From a virus, in IMG/VR virus record IMGVR_UViG_3300004369_000048, positions 1-38,557 of that record: DNA of 38,557 nt. One strand, given 5' to 3'. The position numbers and the translations under genes were made by a program. Every line of letters starts with the position of its first letter. Position 1 is the first letter of the stretch. Under the pieces are notes generated by a model. That model saw only the letters and a list, made by a program, of their open reading frames with translations, was not told where the DNA came from and did not search any database. Of this stretch, positions 16,327 through 24,496 are shown one piece after another.

Positions 16327-17634
16327 ATGAGTGAGAATTGGGAAGAAATATTAAAATTTCTTACACCCAAAACTCCTCCTTTTTGCCCGGAAGAGCCATC
16401 CCTGACCCAAAAGGTCTTCTTGCGGACAAATGCCCTAGAGGCCTTGTTTGGGGGAGCCGCAGGCGGAGGCAAGTCTAGTGCTTTATTGATGGCGGCGCTC
16501 CAGTACGTAGACGTCCCAAACTATAACGCAATTTTGTTCCGTCGCACCTACGCCGACTTGGCCCTACCAGGTGCAATCATGGATCGTTTCCAGGCGTGGA
16601 TTGCCAACTACGATGACGTAAAGTGGAACGCCAATAACTACACGGCCGTCTTCCCTTCTGGAGCCCGAATTTCTTTCGGTTATCTCAATAATTCCCAGGA
16701 CTACCTGCGCTACAAGGGCGCCGAGTTCCAGTTTATCGGCATGGATGAGGTCACGGAAATTAGGGAAAACGACTATCGGTATCTGTTCTCCCGTCTTCGC
16801 CGCCCTGCGTCTGGGCCAGTTTCCAAGGTTCCTTTGAGAATGAGGGCGGCATCGAACCCCGCCCCTAACTGGGTCCGGCAACGGTTTATTGTAGAAGGGC
16901 AGTCCACCGGGCGGATATTCGTTCCCTCAATGCTGACCGACAACCCGGGAATCGATGCCGAGTCCTACCGCCTATCCCTTCAGGCCCTTGATCCCGTCGA
17001 GAGGCGACGGCTAGAGGAAGGTGACTGGTGGTCCACGACTCTGGGATCGATGTTTGAGCGCGAGAGCATTATTCTCGTTGAACAAAACGAAATCCCTCAA
17101 CTGACCAGCACCGCACGGGCGGTTAGGTTCTGGGATTTGGCTGCCACGGAGCCCTCCCAGACCAACCCGGACCCAGACTGGACCGTTGGCACATTAATGC
17201 TATTTGACCAGGGTATTGCCTATATTTTGGATGTGAGAAAGATTCGGGCAAAGGGAGAGAAGGTGGAGCAATTCATCGCTCAAACCGCCTACGAAGATGG
17301 CCACGGTGTAGGGATTAGGATGGAGCAAGAGCCCGGTTCGTCTGGGAAAGCCCTGGTAGACCAGTATGCGCGCTATGTCCTGCCCGGGTACGATTTTGCC
17401 GGGATTAGGTCGACCGGGGACAAAATCACCCGAGCGAGGCCATTCGCTGCTGCTGTTGCTAATGGTAATGCACGGTGCGTCAGGGGAGCGTGGCTGACGG
17501 ATTGGCTCGACGAATTGGCTTCCTTCCCCGAGGCCTGCTCGCATGACGACCAGGTTGACTCGGCTGTGGGCGCTTTTACATTTCTTGCCGGTTTGGGGTT
17601 GCCACAACGGAAGCGAGCCAGTATCGTCGTTTAG
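16327..17634 (+). CDS. terL: Terminase large subunit
   Basis: This is a 435-aa packaging motor and nuclease. The ATPase half shows a Walker A GGAAGGGKS (42-50), a Walker B stretch ending in MDE (139-141) and a coupling ASN motif (175-177). The RNase H-fold nuclease half shows D270 in RFWDLA, an EQEPGSSG segment near 333-340 and HDDQVDS (406-412) supplying C-terminal acidic residues. It cuts concatemeric DNA and pumps it through the portal. The length is typical of short TerL proteins. GAGAGGAG upstream supports the ATG. Its portal partner is encoded divergently on the opposite strand. No small terminase subunit is recognisable nearby. Confidence 0.95.
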   Translation: MSENWEEILKFLTPKTPPFCPEEPSLTQKVFLRTNALEALFGGAAGGGKSSALLMAALQYVDVPNYNAILFRRTYADLALPGAIMDRFQAWIANYDDVKWNANNYTAVFPSGARISFGYLNNSQDYLRYKGAEFQFIGMDEVTEIRENDYRYLFSRLRRPASGPVSKVPLRMRAASNPAPNWVRQRFIVEGQSTGRIFVPSMLTDNPGIDAESYRLSLQALDPVERRRLEEGDWWSTTLGSMFERESIILVEQNEIPQLTSTARAVRFWDLAATEPSQTNPDPDWTVGTLMLFDQGIAYILDVRKIRAKGEKVEQFIAQTAYEDGHGVGIRMEQEPGSSGKALVDQYARYVLPGYDFAGIRSTGDKITRARPFAAAVANGNARCVRGAWLTDWLDELASFPEACSHDDQVDSAVGAFTFLAGLGLPQRKRASIVV

Positions 17635-17676
17635 CGATTGGCACTACGGCCTTACATTTACCTACGGAGAAACTTA

Positions 17677-18165
17677 ATGAATGTCCATTTAGTATCGGAG
17701 TTGCGAAAATTTCTCAACTCCCTGGACGAGTCCTTATCGGAAAGCGAAGAATTTTCGATAGAGGAAATCGCTGACGTCCTTCTGGAATTGAATTTGGCCA
17801 AGCGAGATCTTGGCTATATCTACCAGTCCGTCGAATCGGCTCTTGCAGCAAAAATGACGGACAAGATTTTGGACTTGCGTGATGGCGCGCAAATCGAGCG
17901 CAAGGTCGCTACGTCGCGATCCAAGTGGCGCCACAAAGATCTAGCCTCCGATGTTGCCGCTCGTATCCGGCAGTCTGCAGTTGACATGGACACGGGAGAA
18001 GTTGTCATGACTCCCGAGGACATGGTTGTGAAACTTCTTGATTTCGTCCAGCCGTCGTATTGGCGAGTTGGTGAACTTGGGAAGATCGGGTTGAATCCTG
18101 ATAACTATTGCGAAGTCGGAGACACTGACGTCAGCATCATTCTTAGAAAGGGGAATGCCCAATGA
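17677..18165 (+). CDS. Conserved-looking phage protein of the recombination block, unknown function
   Basis: This 162-aa protein is not assigned to a family. ATG 17677 with GGAG seven bases upstream is preferred to a TTG 39 bases earlier that has no good site. The N-terminal 60 residues are helical and acidic (ESLSESEEFSIEEI, then LNLAKRDLGYIYQ). The C-terminal half contains basic and aromatic residues (SRSKWRHKDL, PSYWRVGELGKIGLNPDNY). Its stop overlaps the start of the Rad52-like gene as ATGA. That coupling suggests a role with the annealing protein or DNA ends, which is inference only. Confidence 0.75.
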   Translation: MNVHLVSELRKFLNSLDESLSESEEFSIEEIADVLLELNLAKRDLGYIYQSVESALAAKMTDKILDLRDGAQIERKVATSRSKWRHKDLASDVAARIRQSAVDMDTGEVVMTPEDMVVKLLDFVQPSYWRVGELGKIGLNPDNYCEVGDTDVSIILRKGNAQ

Positions 18166-18818
18166 GTACAGAAATTTTTGCGCAGTTGTCCGAACCCTTC
18201 CCTAGAGAGGTGGAACGACAACTGAAAAAGGGTGGGGCGTCTTTGACGTACATCCCTGTGAGCGAAGTCATCACTCGCTTAAACAAGGTCATTGGTATCG
18301 AGCATTGGTCGAGCGAGATCTTGATGTGCGAGCGAGACAAGGACGACAATGATTTCATCGTTGCGCATGTTCGACTTGTCGTCAACATTGACGGGAAGAC
18401 CGTGACCAAAGATGGGTTTGGCGGTCAAAAGATCAAGAGAACCAAGACTGGCGAAATCGTTGATCTTGGCGATGAATTCAAGGGTGCAGTTTCCGACGCC
18501 CTGAAGAAGGCGGCCCAACAGTTGGGTGTTGGACTCTACCTCGCGCGTTCTGACGAGGCCCTGGCTATCGAAGAGGAGGAGTCGCGTCCTCCGGTGAATG
18601 AAGAGGTCATTCGTCTCTGGACGACGTTCCTTACCCACACGAAAGAAATGACTCCTGAGCAAAAAAACGAACTTGGTGAAGTATGGAGCGTCTGGTCGGA
18701 TGGGGCGCCGAAGCCGACCTTGGACACCGCAACGGCTGATGACCTCGATTTCTTGATCGCCGAGTGCGTTCGAATTTCGTTAGGGGCAACTATGGCGGAA
18801 GAGTCCGCGAGTGAGTGA
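18162..18818 (+). CDS. Rad52/Rad22-type single-strand annealing protein
   Basis: This is a 218-aa protein. Residues about 20-130 carry the Rad52-family pattern: SLTYIPVSEVITRLNKVIG, HWSSEI, a VTKDGFGGQK strand and a helix GDEFKGAVSDALKKAAQQLG followed by LYL. Such proteins form rings that anneal complementary single strands, and phages use them for recombination-dependent replication and end repair. The C-terminal 80 residues are acidic and helical and may bind a partner nuclease or SSB. The next gene encodes a Cas4/RecB-like nuclease and overlaps it by 8 bp, giving a typical exonuclease-annealase pair. Confidence 0.88.
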   Translation: MSTEIFAQLSEPFPREVERQLKKGGASLTYIPVSEVITRLNKVIGIEHWSSEILMCERDKDDNDFIVAHVRLVVNIDGKTVTKDGFGGQKIKRTKTGEIVDLGDEFKGAVSDALKKAAQQLGVGLYLARSDEALAIEEEESRPPVNEEVIRLWTTFLTHTKEMTPEQKNELGEVWSVWSDGAPKPTLDTATADDLDFLIAECVRISLGATMAEESASE

Positions 18819-19596
18819 AGCCTTTATCCCGACGCCACCGCCCTACCTTTCCCCGTCCTCGATGGGGACATTCAACCAGTGCCCCCAGAAGTTCAAGTTC
18901 AACAAGATTGATTTAATTCAGGACGACCCAACGGAAGCCACTTTGATGGGCAATTTTGTCCATGAAGTACTGGAATCCTTCTACGCAGTTTCCCCAGAAT
19001 TGCGAGATTTAACCCTTCTGAAGCGTCTTGCTGGATCAGTTTGGGATGAGGCATCGTGGCTGGATCGTGTGACACCGTGGTTGCGGAACCCTGAAACAAT
19101 ACGGTTATTTCGCTGGAAGTCGTGGTGGTGCTTGGAGAATTTATTCAAGGTTGAAGACCCTGCCAGCGTCGATGCCTCGTATATTGAGTACGAACTCAAT
19201 GGAGAGTTGAATGGCGTGATGCTCAAGGGGTTCATTGACCGTTTCACGGTAAACGACAGCACGGTGACCATTTCGGATTACAAGACTGGCAAGACTCCCC
19301 AGAAACACTATGTTGGGGACAAGTTTCTGCAATTGAAGATTTATGCAACTCTGGCCGAGGCCATAGGGCTACCAACTACCAACACCCTAGAGTTGCTGTA
19401 TCTCAAAGATGGCGTTGCATTTCGTATCCCATTCACCGACGGTGATAGACAGGACGTTGTCGAGTATGTAACGAGAACAAAGACGAATATAGATATCGCC
19501 TGTGATTTGGGCGAGTTTTCTGCAAATCGTTCAATTTTATGCAACTGGTGTTCTTACAAGAAAATTTGTCCAGCCTGGAATAAGAAAGAAAGATAA
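18811..19596 (+). CDS. Cas4/RecB-like PD-(D/E)XK nuclease with Fe-S cysteines
   Basis: This is a 261-aa protein starting at GTG 18811, with GGAAGAG upstream. The catalytic core is visible: LSPSSMGTFNQCPQKF (start of fold), H51, D143 in the GFIDRF strand, D156-Y-K158 and a QLKIYA helix (Q174, Y178). Cysteines C24, C244, C247 and C253 are spaced as in the 4Fe-4S cluster of Cas4/AddB-type nucleases. The likely role is resection of DNA ends to produce single strands for the Rad52-like protein encoded immediately upstream. There are no CRISPR features nearby, so a recombination role is favoured over spacer acquisition. Confidence 0.88.
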   Translation: MSEAFIPTPPPYLSPSSMGTFNQCPQKFKFNKIDLIQDDPTEATLMGNFVHEVLESFYAVSPELRDLTLLKRLAGSVWDEASWLDRVTPWLRNPETIRLFRWKSWWCLENLFKVEDPASVDASYIEYELNGELNGVMLKGFIDRFTVNDSTVTISDYKTGKTPQKHYVGDKFLQLKIYATLAEAIGLPTTNTLELLYLKDGVAFRIPFTDGDRQDVVEYVTRTKTNIDIACDLGEFSANRSILCNWCSYKKICPAWNKKER

Positions 19597-20129
19597 TGAC
19601 AACAACTCAAGAAACATTTATGTCCGACGACGCATTCGCGCGTCTTGTTGCAGATGACGTCAAAAACAAGGTCTCGCAAGAAAGGCGAGCGTTCCTACGG
19701 TCTCCCGAAAACTGCGACCGCTGGAAGACAGCCCTAATGGCTCTTCTAAAAAATCTAGAAAACCAAATCATCAGCATTGAAAGCGACAGAGCAGCAGATG
19801 AGGAAAGGTACTCCTCGCTGGGCAAAGCAGGAGAAAAGTTGCTTCAGTCTGCCGAGCGAGACTACGACCGTAGGGCTAACAAAATTCGAAAGTTTTACTA
19901 CCATGTAAACAACCGATTTGATCAGGTTGTTGCCCTATCGGAGGGGAAAAGCGATTTGGTCGACGATGAGTGGGATACTGCTCACATCTACCGACGCGCC
20001 ATTCGTGAGCACAAGAAGTTAATGATTCAAGCAGATCTTGATCCAACATCGATCGACCTTGCGCTATGGGACACTCTGGACCAAAAGTGGACTCTCGATA
20101 CCGTGGATGTCAACTCAATAGGCGACTGA
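19596..20129 (+). CDS. Hypothetical helical protein of the recombination block
   Basis: This 177-aa protein has no recognised family. The start overlaps the upstream stop as TAATG; an alternative ATG lies at 19620. The sequence is largely charged and helical, with WKTALMALLKNLENQI, then a probable coiled coil through the ERDYDRRANKIRKFYYHVNNRF region. It sits between the Cas4-like nuclease and the HNH gene with no gap, so a DNA-processing accessory role is likely but unproven. Confidence 0.75.
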   Translation: MTTTQETFMSDDAFARLVADDVKNKVSQERRAFLRSPENCDRWKTALMALLKNLENQIISIESDRAADEERYSSLGKAGEKLLQSAERDYDRRANKIRKFYYHVNNRFDQVVALSEGKSDLVDDEWDTAHIYRRAIREHKKLMIQADLDPTSIDLALWDTLDQKWTLDTVDVNSIGD

Positions 20130-20130
20130 C

Positions 20131-20433
20131 ATGCGGTACAGGAGCAAAAAGAAAGAAAAGCAATACGCCGAACGTAAAAAACTTGTCAAGTACATGTTGG
20201 ATAAGTTTCCTTATTGCCAGGCTTGTCCGGTATTTGCGGCTCACGACCAAAAGAAAACATATATTCGGAGGGGCAGCGTGGATGTCCACGAACTCAAGAG
20301 GAGATCTCAAGGAGGGTCGATCCTGGACGAAGCAAATTGCCTTGCCGTATGCAGAGAGTGTCACAACAGAATTGGCGCGAATCCACAATTAGCCTTTGAC
20401 CTTGGACTAGCAAAACACGGTTGGGAAAGTTGA
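20131..20433 (+). CDS. HNH endonuclease
   Basis: This is a 100-aa protein. It has a zinc-binding CxxC pair at C29/C32, the DVHEL core (H53, E54), N69, and a second pair C74/C77 next to H78 in the CRECHNRIG motif, which together form the beta-beta-alpha-metal nuclease fold. The N-terminus is very basic (RYRSKKKEKQYAERKK), fitting DNA binding. Small HNH proteins near phage terminases can assist packaging cleavage, while others are free-standing homing or recombination nucleases. Its position between recombination genes leaves both open. It starts one base after the upstream stop. Confidence 0.87.
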   Translation: MRYRSKKKEKQYAERKKLVKYMLDKFPYCQACPVFAAHDQKKTYIRRGSVDVHELKRRSQGGSILDEANCLAVCRECHNRIGANPQLAFDLGLAKHGWES

Positions 20434-20450
20434 TCGGCTAAAGTTTTGCT

Positions 20451-20993
20451 GTGATTGCTGGGCTGGATATTTCACTGACTTCTACCGGATGGTCCTGTGG
20501 GGATGTTGTCACTACGGTTGGCTCATCATTTACGGGGGCGGAGCGGCTTCATGATATTCGCGAAAAACTATTAGACCTGGTTCGGAGGTGCGATTACCCA
20601 GGGGTTGTTCTTGAGGGCTATTCGTTTGCTAGCAAGACTTCACGAGCCCATGCAATAGGCGAGTTGGGCGGGGTGCTCAGGCTTTCCCTATGGGAAATGG
20701 GCATTCCATTTGTAGAAATTCCACCTACGGTGCGCGCCAAGTTTGCTACCGGGAAGGGCAATGCCGGAAAGAACGAAGTTATTTCAGCGATCTCAGCGCG
20801 AACAGGCATTGTGTGGTCAGGGAAAGGCGCAGATGACCAATGTGATGCTTTTATTTTAGAAGAAATTGGGCTGGCTGCTTTGGGTATGAGCAGATACGAG
20901 TGGCCCAAAGAGAATCGTCAGATACTGGATAAATACGATTGGACTGAATTGGAGGTTTGGTGTGCGGCGAAACGGCCCGATAAGTCAAGTTGA
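20451..20993 (+). CDS. RuvC-like Holliday junction resolvase
   Basis: This is a 180-aa RNase H-fold nuclease with acidic residues in the expected order: D6 in GLDISLTSTGW, E55 in VVLEGYSF, and D128/D129 and D132 in GADDQCDAF. A basic GKGNAGKNEV segment (101-110) also matches the RuvC family. It would resolve branched DNA arising from recombination and replication before packaging. The start is GTG 20451, whose ribosome-binding site is weak. The 3' end overlaps the next gene by 32 bp. Confidence 0.88.
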   Translation: MIAGLDISLTSTGWSCGDVVTTVGSSFTGAERLHDIREKLLDLVRRCDYPGVVLEGYSFASKTSRAHAIGELGGVLRLSLWEMGIPFVEIPPTVRAKFATGKGNAGKNEVISAISARTGIVWSGKGADDQCDAFILEEIGLAALGMSRYEWPKENRQILDKYDWTELEVWCAAKRPDKSS

Positions 20994-21306
20994 CATTGAG
21001 GAGGAACTGATCCGTCTCATTGAGATGTTGGAGGACGAGACGGAGGCCTTCGAGCGCCTTGCTGAGGATATGGCCAAAAAAGAGGCTCTCTATAAGGCTA
21101 ATTGGGCCAAGGAGTATCTCTCAGCAAAGGGTTCAATCAAAGAACGCGAGGCTTGGGCTGACTACAAGTTGGCTGACGAGTCCTACGACTACAAAATTTC
21201 TGAAGCCTTGTTGAAATCAAAACGGGAAAAATTACTATCTCTTAGAACCTCGATTGACGCGATGAGGACGCTCAATGCCAATATACGAGTGCAGGTCTCG
21301 CCATGA
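20962..21306 (+). CDS. Hypothetical coiled-coil protein
   Basis: This 114-aa protein starts at GTG 20962 within the 3' end of the resolvase gene. A strong GGAGG at 20951-20955 decides the start. The protein is almost wholly charged and helical (EEELIRLIEMLEDETEAFERLAEDMA), suggesting a coiled-coil dimer. It overlaps the ParB-like gene by 4 bp. No family is recognised. The position suggests an accessory to DNA metabolism. Confidence 0.75.
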   Translation: MRRNGPISQVDIEEELIRLIEMLEDETEAFERLAEDMAKKEALYKANWAKEYLSAKGSIKEREAWADYKLADESYDYKISEALLKSKREKLLSLRTSIDAMRTLNANIRVQVSP

Positions 21307-22097
21307 ATTGCAACGTACATCCATCAATTCATGAATTGCTCGTTGACATCTCTTCGCTCAGCCCTTTGGATGGGAACCCACGAAAAGGAAACGTCGATGC
21401 GATCATGTCTTCATATAGGGAGTTTGGTCAGATTAAGCCGATAGTAATACGACCAAATGATGACGGCACTGCGACGGTGGTGGCAGGCAATCACCAAGTG
21501 CAGGCTGCGAAAAAACTGGGATGGACACATATAGCGGCAGTCAAACTAGACGCCGACGACCAAAAGGCGATCGCATTTGCTCTGGCCGACAACAGAACAA
21601 CTGAGTTAGGTTATAGCGACAATAATTTGGTTTTTGAACTTTTGTCTGAGGTTCAAGATTCGTATACCGACCTTCTGGACGGACTCGGATGGGACGAATT
21701 TGAAATTGCCTATTACGACGAACATGCGACAAAGTCCAAATATGACAGCGTTGGTGCGGACAGCCAGCCAGGGTTTGTTGTCCCAGAAATATCGACTCCA
21801 CCGGTGCCTTCTGTCGATCATTTCAGCGCTTTGGTCAAGCAGGACGCAGACGGCGAGCACAAGATCATCGCAGGCGGCACTGCGGATCATGAGGATGCGG
21901 CCATACGAGGCTCAACAGTTGTAGCGCCAGGGGCTGCACCGAAGGCCGTCGTGCAATACACGATTGTTTTTGAGGATTCGGAGCAACAAAAGCGGTGGTA
22001 TGACTTCATCCGCTGGCTGAAGTTGCAAGCGGGGTACGAAGGCGCTACAGTTTCTCAGAAATTGATGTCGTTTATTGACGCCCATTCGGAGGTCTAA
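21303..22097 (+). CDS. ParB/Srx-fold protein
   Basis: This is a 264-aa protein. Residues about 12-85 show the ParB N-terminal pattern: LSPLDGNPRKGNVDAIMSS, FGQIKPIVIRP and VVAGNHQVQAAKKLGW, where AGNHQ stands at the place of the usual GERR/GxHR nucleotide-binding motif. Phage relatives are often annotated ParB-like nucleases or partition proteins, and some ParB-fold proteins use CTP. There is no HTH domain like that of chromosomal ParB. The C-terminal half (about 185-264) is unrecognised. There is no parA gene in the window, so plasmid-type partitioning is unlikely. Confidence 0.82.
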   Translation: MNCNVHPSIHELLVDISSLSPLDGNPRKGNVDAIMSSYREFGQIKPIVIRPNDDGTATVVAGNHQVQAAKKLGWTHIAAVKLDADDQKAIAFALADNRTTELGYSDNNLVFELLSEVQDSYTDLLDGLGWDEFEIAYYDEHATKSKYDSVGADSQPGFVVPEISTPPVPSVDHFSALVKQDADGEHKIIAGGTADHEDAAIRGSTVVAPGAAPKAVVQYTIVFEDSEQQKRWYDFIRWLKLQAGYEGATVSQKLMSFIDAHSEV

Positions 22098-22766
22098 GTG
22101 GTTCACGAAAATGGGTTTGTCAGGCTTGATGGGTGCATGGCTGATGATTTGTCTGTCGTGAATGCTGCTCGGGTCTCGTTTGGCACTCGCAAGACGGAGA
22201 TGGACGATTCCGACAAGGGGTTGATTGGCTTCTTGATGCGCGAGCGTCACGGCACGCCGTTCGAGCACAACTCGTTCAGATTCCATGTGAAGTGTCCGAT
22301 CTTCGTCGCCCGAGAATGGTTTCGTCACAGGATCGGATCGTTTAACGAAATATCTGGCCGTTACACGGTTCTTGAGAACGAAGCCTACGTCCCAGTTGGG
22401 GAATATGTTCGTGAGCAAGTGGGGAAGCCCGGCGCTTACACGTTCACGCCACTCGACAAGGATCTGGCGGATGATGTTTCAAAGACGATCAGTGATCAGG
22501 TCAATCAATCTTTCCGGACGTACAACTATCTGATCAAGATGGGTGTAGCAAAAGAAATTGCCCGGGTAGTTCTTCCTGTCGCAACCTTTACAGAGTTCTA
22601 CTGGACGGTCAACGCCCGGGCGTTGATGAACTTCCTTTCGCTTCGCACGCACGAGACTGCTCAGCGTGAGATTCGTGATTACGCCTTCATTGTCGAAGGC
22701 TGCTTCAAAGATCAAATGCCGATAACGTTTGACTTCTGGGAGAAAAACGGTAAAGTGGCTCCATGA
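22098..22766 (+). CDS. thyX: FAD-dependent thymidylate synthase
   Basis: This 222-aa enzyme makes dTMP from dUMP using FAD and methylene-tetrahydrofolate. The ThyX signature RHRxxSxNxxSxR is complete: R76, H77, R78, S81, N83, S86 and R88. The length is normal for the family. The GTG start follows GGAGG at 22088-22092, directly after the ParB-like stop. It supplies thymidine nucleotides for phage DNA synthesis. The 3' end overlaps the PAPS-reductase-like gene as ATGA. Confidence 0.96.
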   Translation: MVHENGFVRLDGCMADDLSVVNAARVSFGTRKTEMDDSDKGLIGFLMRERHGTPFEHNSFRFHVKCPIFVAREWFRHRIGSFNEISGRYTVLENEAYVPVGEYVREQVGKPGAYTFTPLDKDLADDVSKTISDQVNQSFRTYNYLIKMGVAKEIARVVLPVATFTEFYWTVNARALMNFLSLRTHETAQREIRDYAFIVEGCFKDQMPITFDFWEKNGKVAP

Positions 22767-23890
22767 CTCGGCAAAGAATGTTCCTGGACATAAATGTCCT
22801 AGAAGCCGCGCGCGCCCGAATTAGGCATGTGTATGACACCTTCGACACTGTGTGCGTTCAGTTCTCGGGAGGGAAGGATTCTACGGCGGTTTTGTATCTG
22901 GCCAAGGAAGTGCACGAAGAACGTGGTCTTGGTCCTGTGAAAGTAATCTTCCGTGACGAGGAAATGCTTAGCCCAGCAACCGTGTCATACGTCGAGATGG
23001 TACGTGATTTCGACTGGGTTGACATGGAATGGTATTGCCTGCCGTACGGTGCAGAAATTTGGGTGCTTGGTCGTCGTCAGACCACAATTCTGTGGGGGGA
23101 TAGGCGACGAGAAGAGGGTCGATGGGTCAGAGACATGCCCCCTGGAGCAATAACTGGCTACCACTTTGGTCTTGACCACTCGAAGAATCTGCCCCAACCG
23201 CTTGATTATTATCAAATGCAAGGCAAAAAGGGGAGCGTCGCTTTTATCACCGGCGTCAGAGCAGCCGAATCGATGGTCCGCTATAGATCGCTTGTTCAGA
23301 AGTTGCATGAAAATTACATTGTTCACCCCTACGGCCTCAGTAAATCCGTGCCACTAAAGTTCGCTAAGCCTATCTATGACTGGAATGTCAATGATGTCTT
23401 CAAGTTCATTTCGGAGGAACATAACGCCCCCTATTGCGAGTACTACGACCTTGCGGCCTTGACCGGCTCTAACACCAGAGTTGGCATCCCGCTCCATGCA
23501 ACGGCGATTCGAAGGATTGGAGACGTTGTAGCGACTGAGCCCGAGTTCTACGACAGGCTTTACGAGTGTTTTCCGCAGATCGATGCTCAACGGCGCTGGT
23601 GGCCAGATTTCGACGTCGAGAGGTTAATCGACGATTATGCCCAGGATGGATGGGAAGGGGTCTCTGAGTTTATTTCTACTTACATCATCGGGCCCAGTAA
23701 AACACGGCGCGCTAAATCATTTGTCGCGGAATTTAGGAAAAAGCACATTGCTGATCCGTATTCGTACCCAATTAATTACTTGATCAGAAATTTACTGTTG
23801 AGCGAGTTGGCGCGTGGGAAGTCCGCATCACCCGTAGGTCCGAAGACTAGGGCTGACACTCAAAGAAAGATGGAATTTAGCGATGACTGA
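22763..23890 (+). CDS. PAPS-reductase/DndC-like PP-loop protein (IbrA-like)
   Basis: This is a 375-aa protein of the adenine-nucleotide alpha-hydrolase superfamily. The PP-loop SGGKDS is at 35-40 and a GVRAAES motif at 164-170, both typical of PAPS reductases and DndC-type proteins. The C-terminal ECGxH catalytic cysteine motif of true PAPS reductases is absent, as is an obvious Fe-S cysteine set. Assimilatory sulfate reduction is therefore unlikely. It overlaps a small ParB-fold gene downstream, the same pairing as IbrA/IbrB. The biochemical role of such phage pairs is not established; nucleotide, RNA or DNA thiolation chemistry is one possibility. Confidence 0.85.
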   Translation: MTRQRMFLDINVLEAARARIRHVYDTFDTVCVQFSGGKDSTAVLYLAKEVHEERGLGPVKVIFRDEEMLSPATVSYVEMVRDFDWVDMEWYCLPYGAEIWVLGRRQTTILWGDRRREEGRWVRDMPPGAITGYHFGLDHSKNLPQPLDYYQMQGKKGSVAFITGVRAAESMVRYRSLVQKLHENYIVHPYGLSKSVPLKFAKPIYDWNVNDVFKFISEEHNAPYCEYYDLAALTGSNTRVGIPLHATAIRRIGDVVATEPEFYDRLYECFPQIDAQRRWWPDFDVERLIDDYAQDGWEGVSEFISTYIIGPSKTRRAKSFVAEFRKKHIADPYSYPINYLIRNLLLSELARGKSASPVGPKTRADTQRKMEFSDD

Positions 23891-24434
23891 GATGATCGAT
23901 GTAGAGCGCTTGCAGAAGCCTTCCTGGTATGCCGCTTATACCTTGCTCCCTGATTTACGGGTGTTGGCTTCGTCTCTGGAAAAGTTTGGGCAACTTGCGC
24001 CAGTCGTTGTTCACCAGGAGACTAACGAAATTATTGATGGAGTTCAGAGGTGCCGCTTGGTCTCAGAGAACAAGCACCTTCGAGAAAAGTTCAACGGCCA
24101 GGTCGAGGTTAGGTGGGTTTCTGGCATCACTACCCCTGATGCAATGATTCTCCACGTTCAGATGAATAGGGGTAGGGGGACAATAAATGCCAGGCAGTTG
24201 TCAAGAATCATAAGAAGTTTGAAGTCAGCCTGTGGATTTTCTGCAGAAGATTTCAAACATCTTTTTTCTATGAATTTCGACGAATTGGAACTCATGCTGG
24301 ACGGCACGCTACTGAAGCATCGCAAAGTCAATACTCATTCGTACTCACGTGCTTGGGTCCCCGTCGAAGCACCTGCCGGAACGGTGGAAAAAGCGTCAAT
24401 TAGCATCGAGAAGCCACCGAACGCTGATCGTTAG
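23883..24434 (+). CDS. Small ParB-fold protein (IbrB-like)
   Basis: This is a 183-aa protein. Residues about 20-65 show the ParB/Srx pattern: LRVLASSLEKFGQLAPVVV followed by NEIIDGVQRCRL, where DGVQR occupies the nucleotide-binding motif. Residues 88-150 are helical with basic residues. It overlaps the PAPS-reductase-like gene by 8 bp, so the two are probably made together, as in IbrA/IbrB pairs. It is the last gene of the metabolism block before a palindrome and the connector genes. ATG 23892 is an alternative start. Confidence 0.8.
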   Translation: MTEMIDVERLQKPSWYAAYTLLPDLRVLASSLEKFGQLAPVVVHQETNEIIDGVQRCRLVSENKHLREKFNGQVEVRWVSGITTPDAMILHVQMNRGRGTINARQLSRIIRSLKSACGFSAEDFKHLFSMNFDELELMLDGTLLKHRKVNTHSYSRAWVPVEAPAGTVEKASISIEKPPNADR

Positions 24435-24456
24435 TCCAGGCCAGCACTCTTTGCTT

Positions 24457-24481
24457 GGTGGTACACTCTATCTGTACCACC
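24457..24481. promoter_or_regulatory. Perfect palindrome at block boundary
   Basis: GGTGGTAC (24457-24464) and GTACCACC (24474-24481) form a perfect 8-bp inverted repeat around a 9-base spacer. It lies in the 62-bp gap between the metabolism block and the connector genes, just before an AAGGAG ribosome-binding site. There is no T-run, so an operator or RNA hairpin affecting the next gene is more likely than a terminator. Confidence 0.5.
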
Positions 24482-24496
24482 CATAAGGAGTAGGCA

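Noticed and set aside
18811-19596. Cas4-like nuclease as a sign of a CRISPR system
   Set aside because: No repeat-spacer array or other cas gene is present, and the Rad52-like neighbour explains it as a recombination nuclease.
22763-23890. PAPS reductase as an auxiliary sulfur-assimilation gene
   Set aside because: The C-terminal ECGxH motif needed for sulfonucleotide reduction is missing, and the gene is paired with a ParB-fold gene as in IbrA/IbrB.
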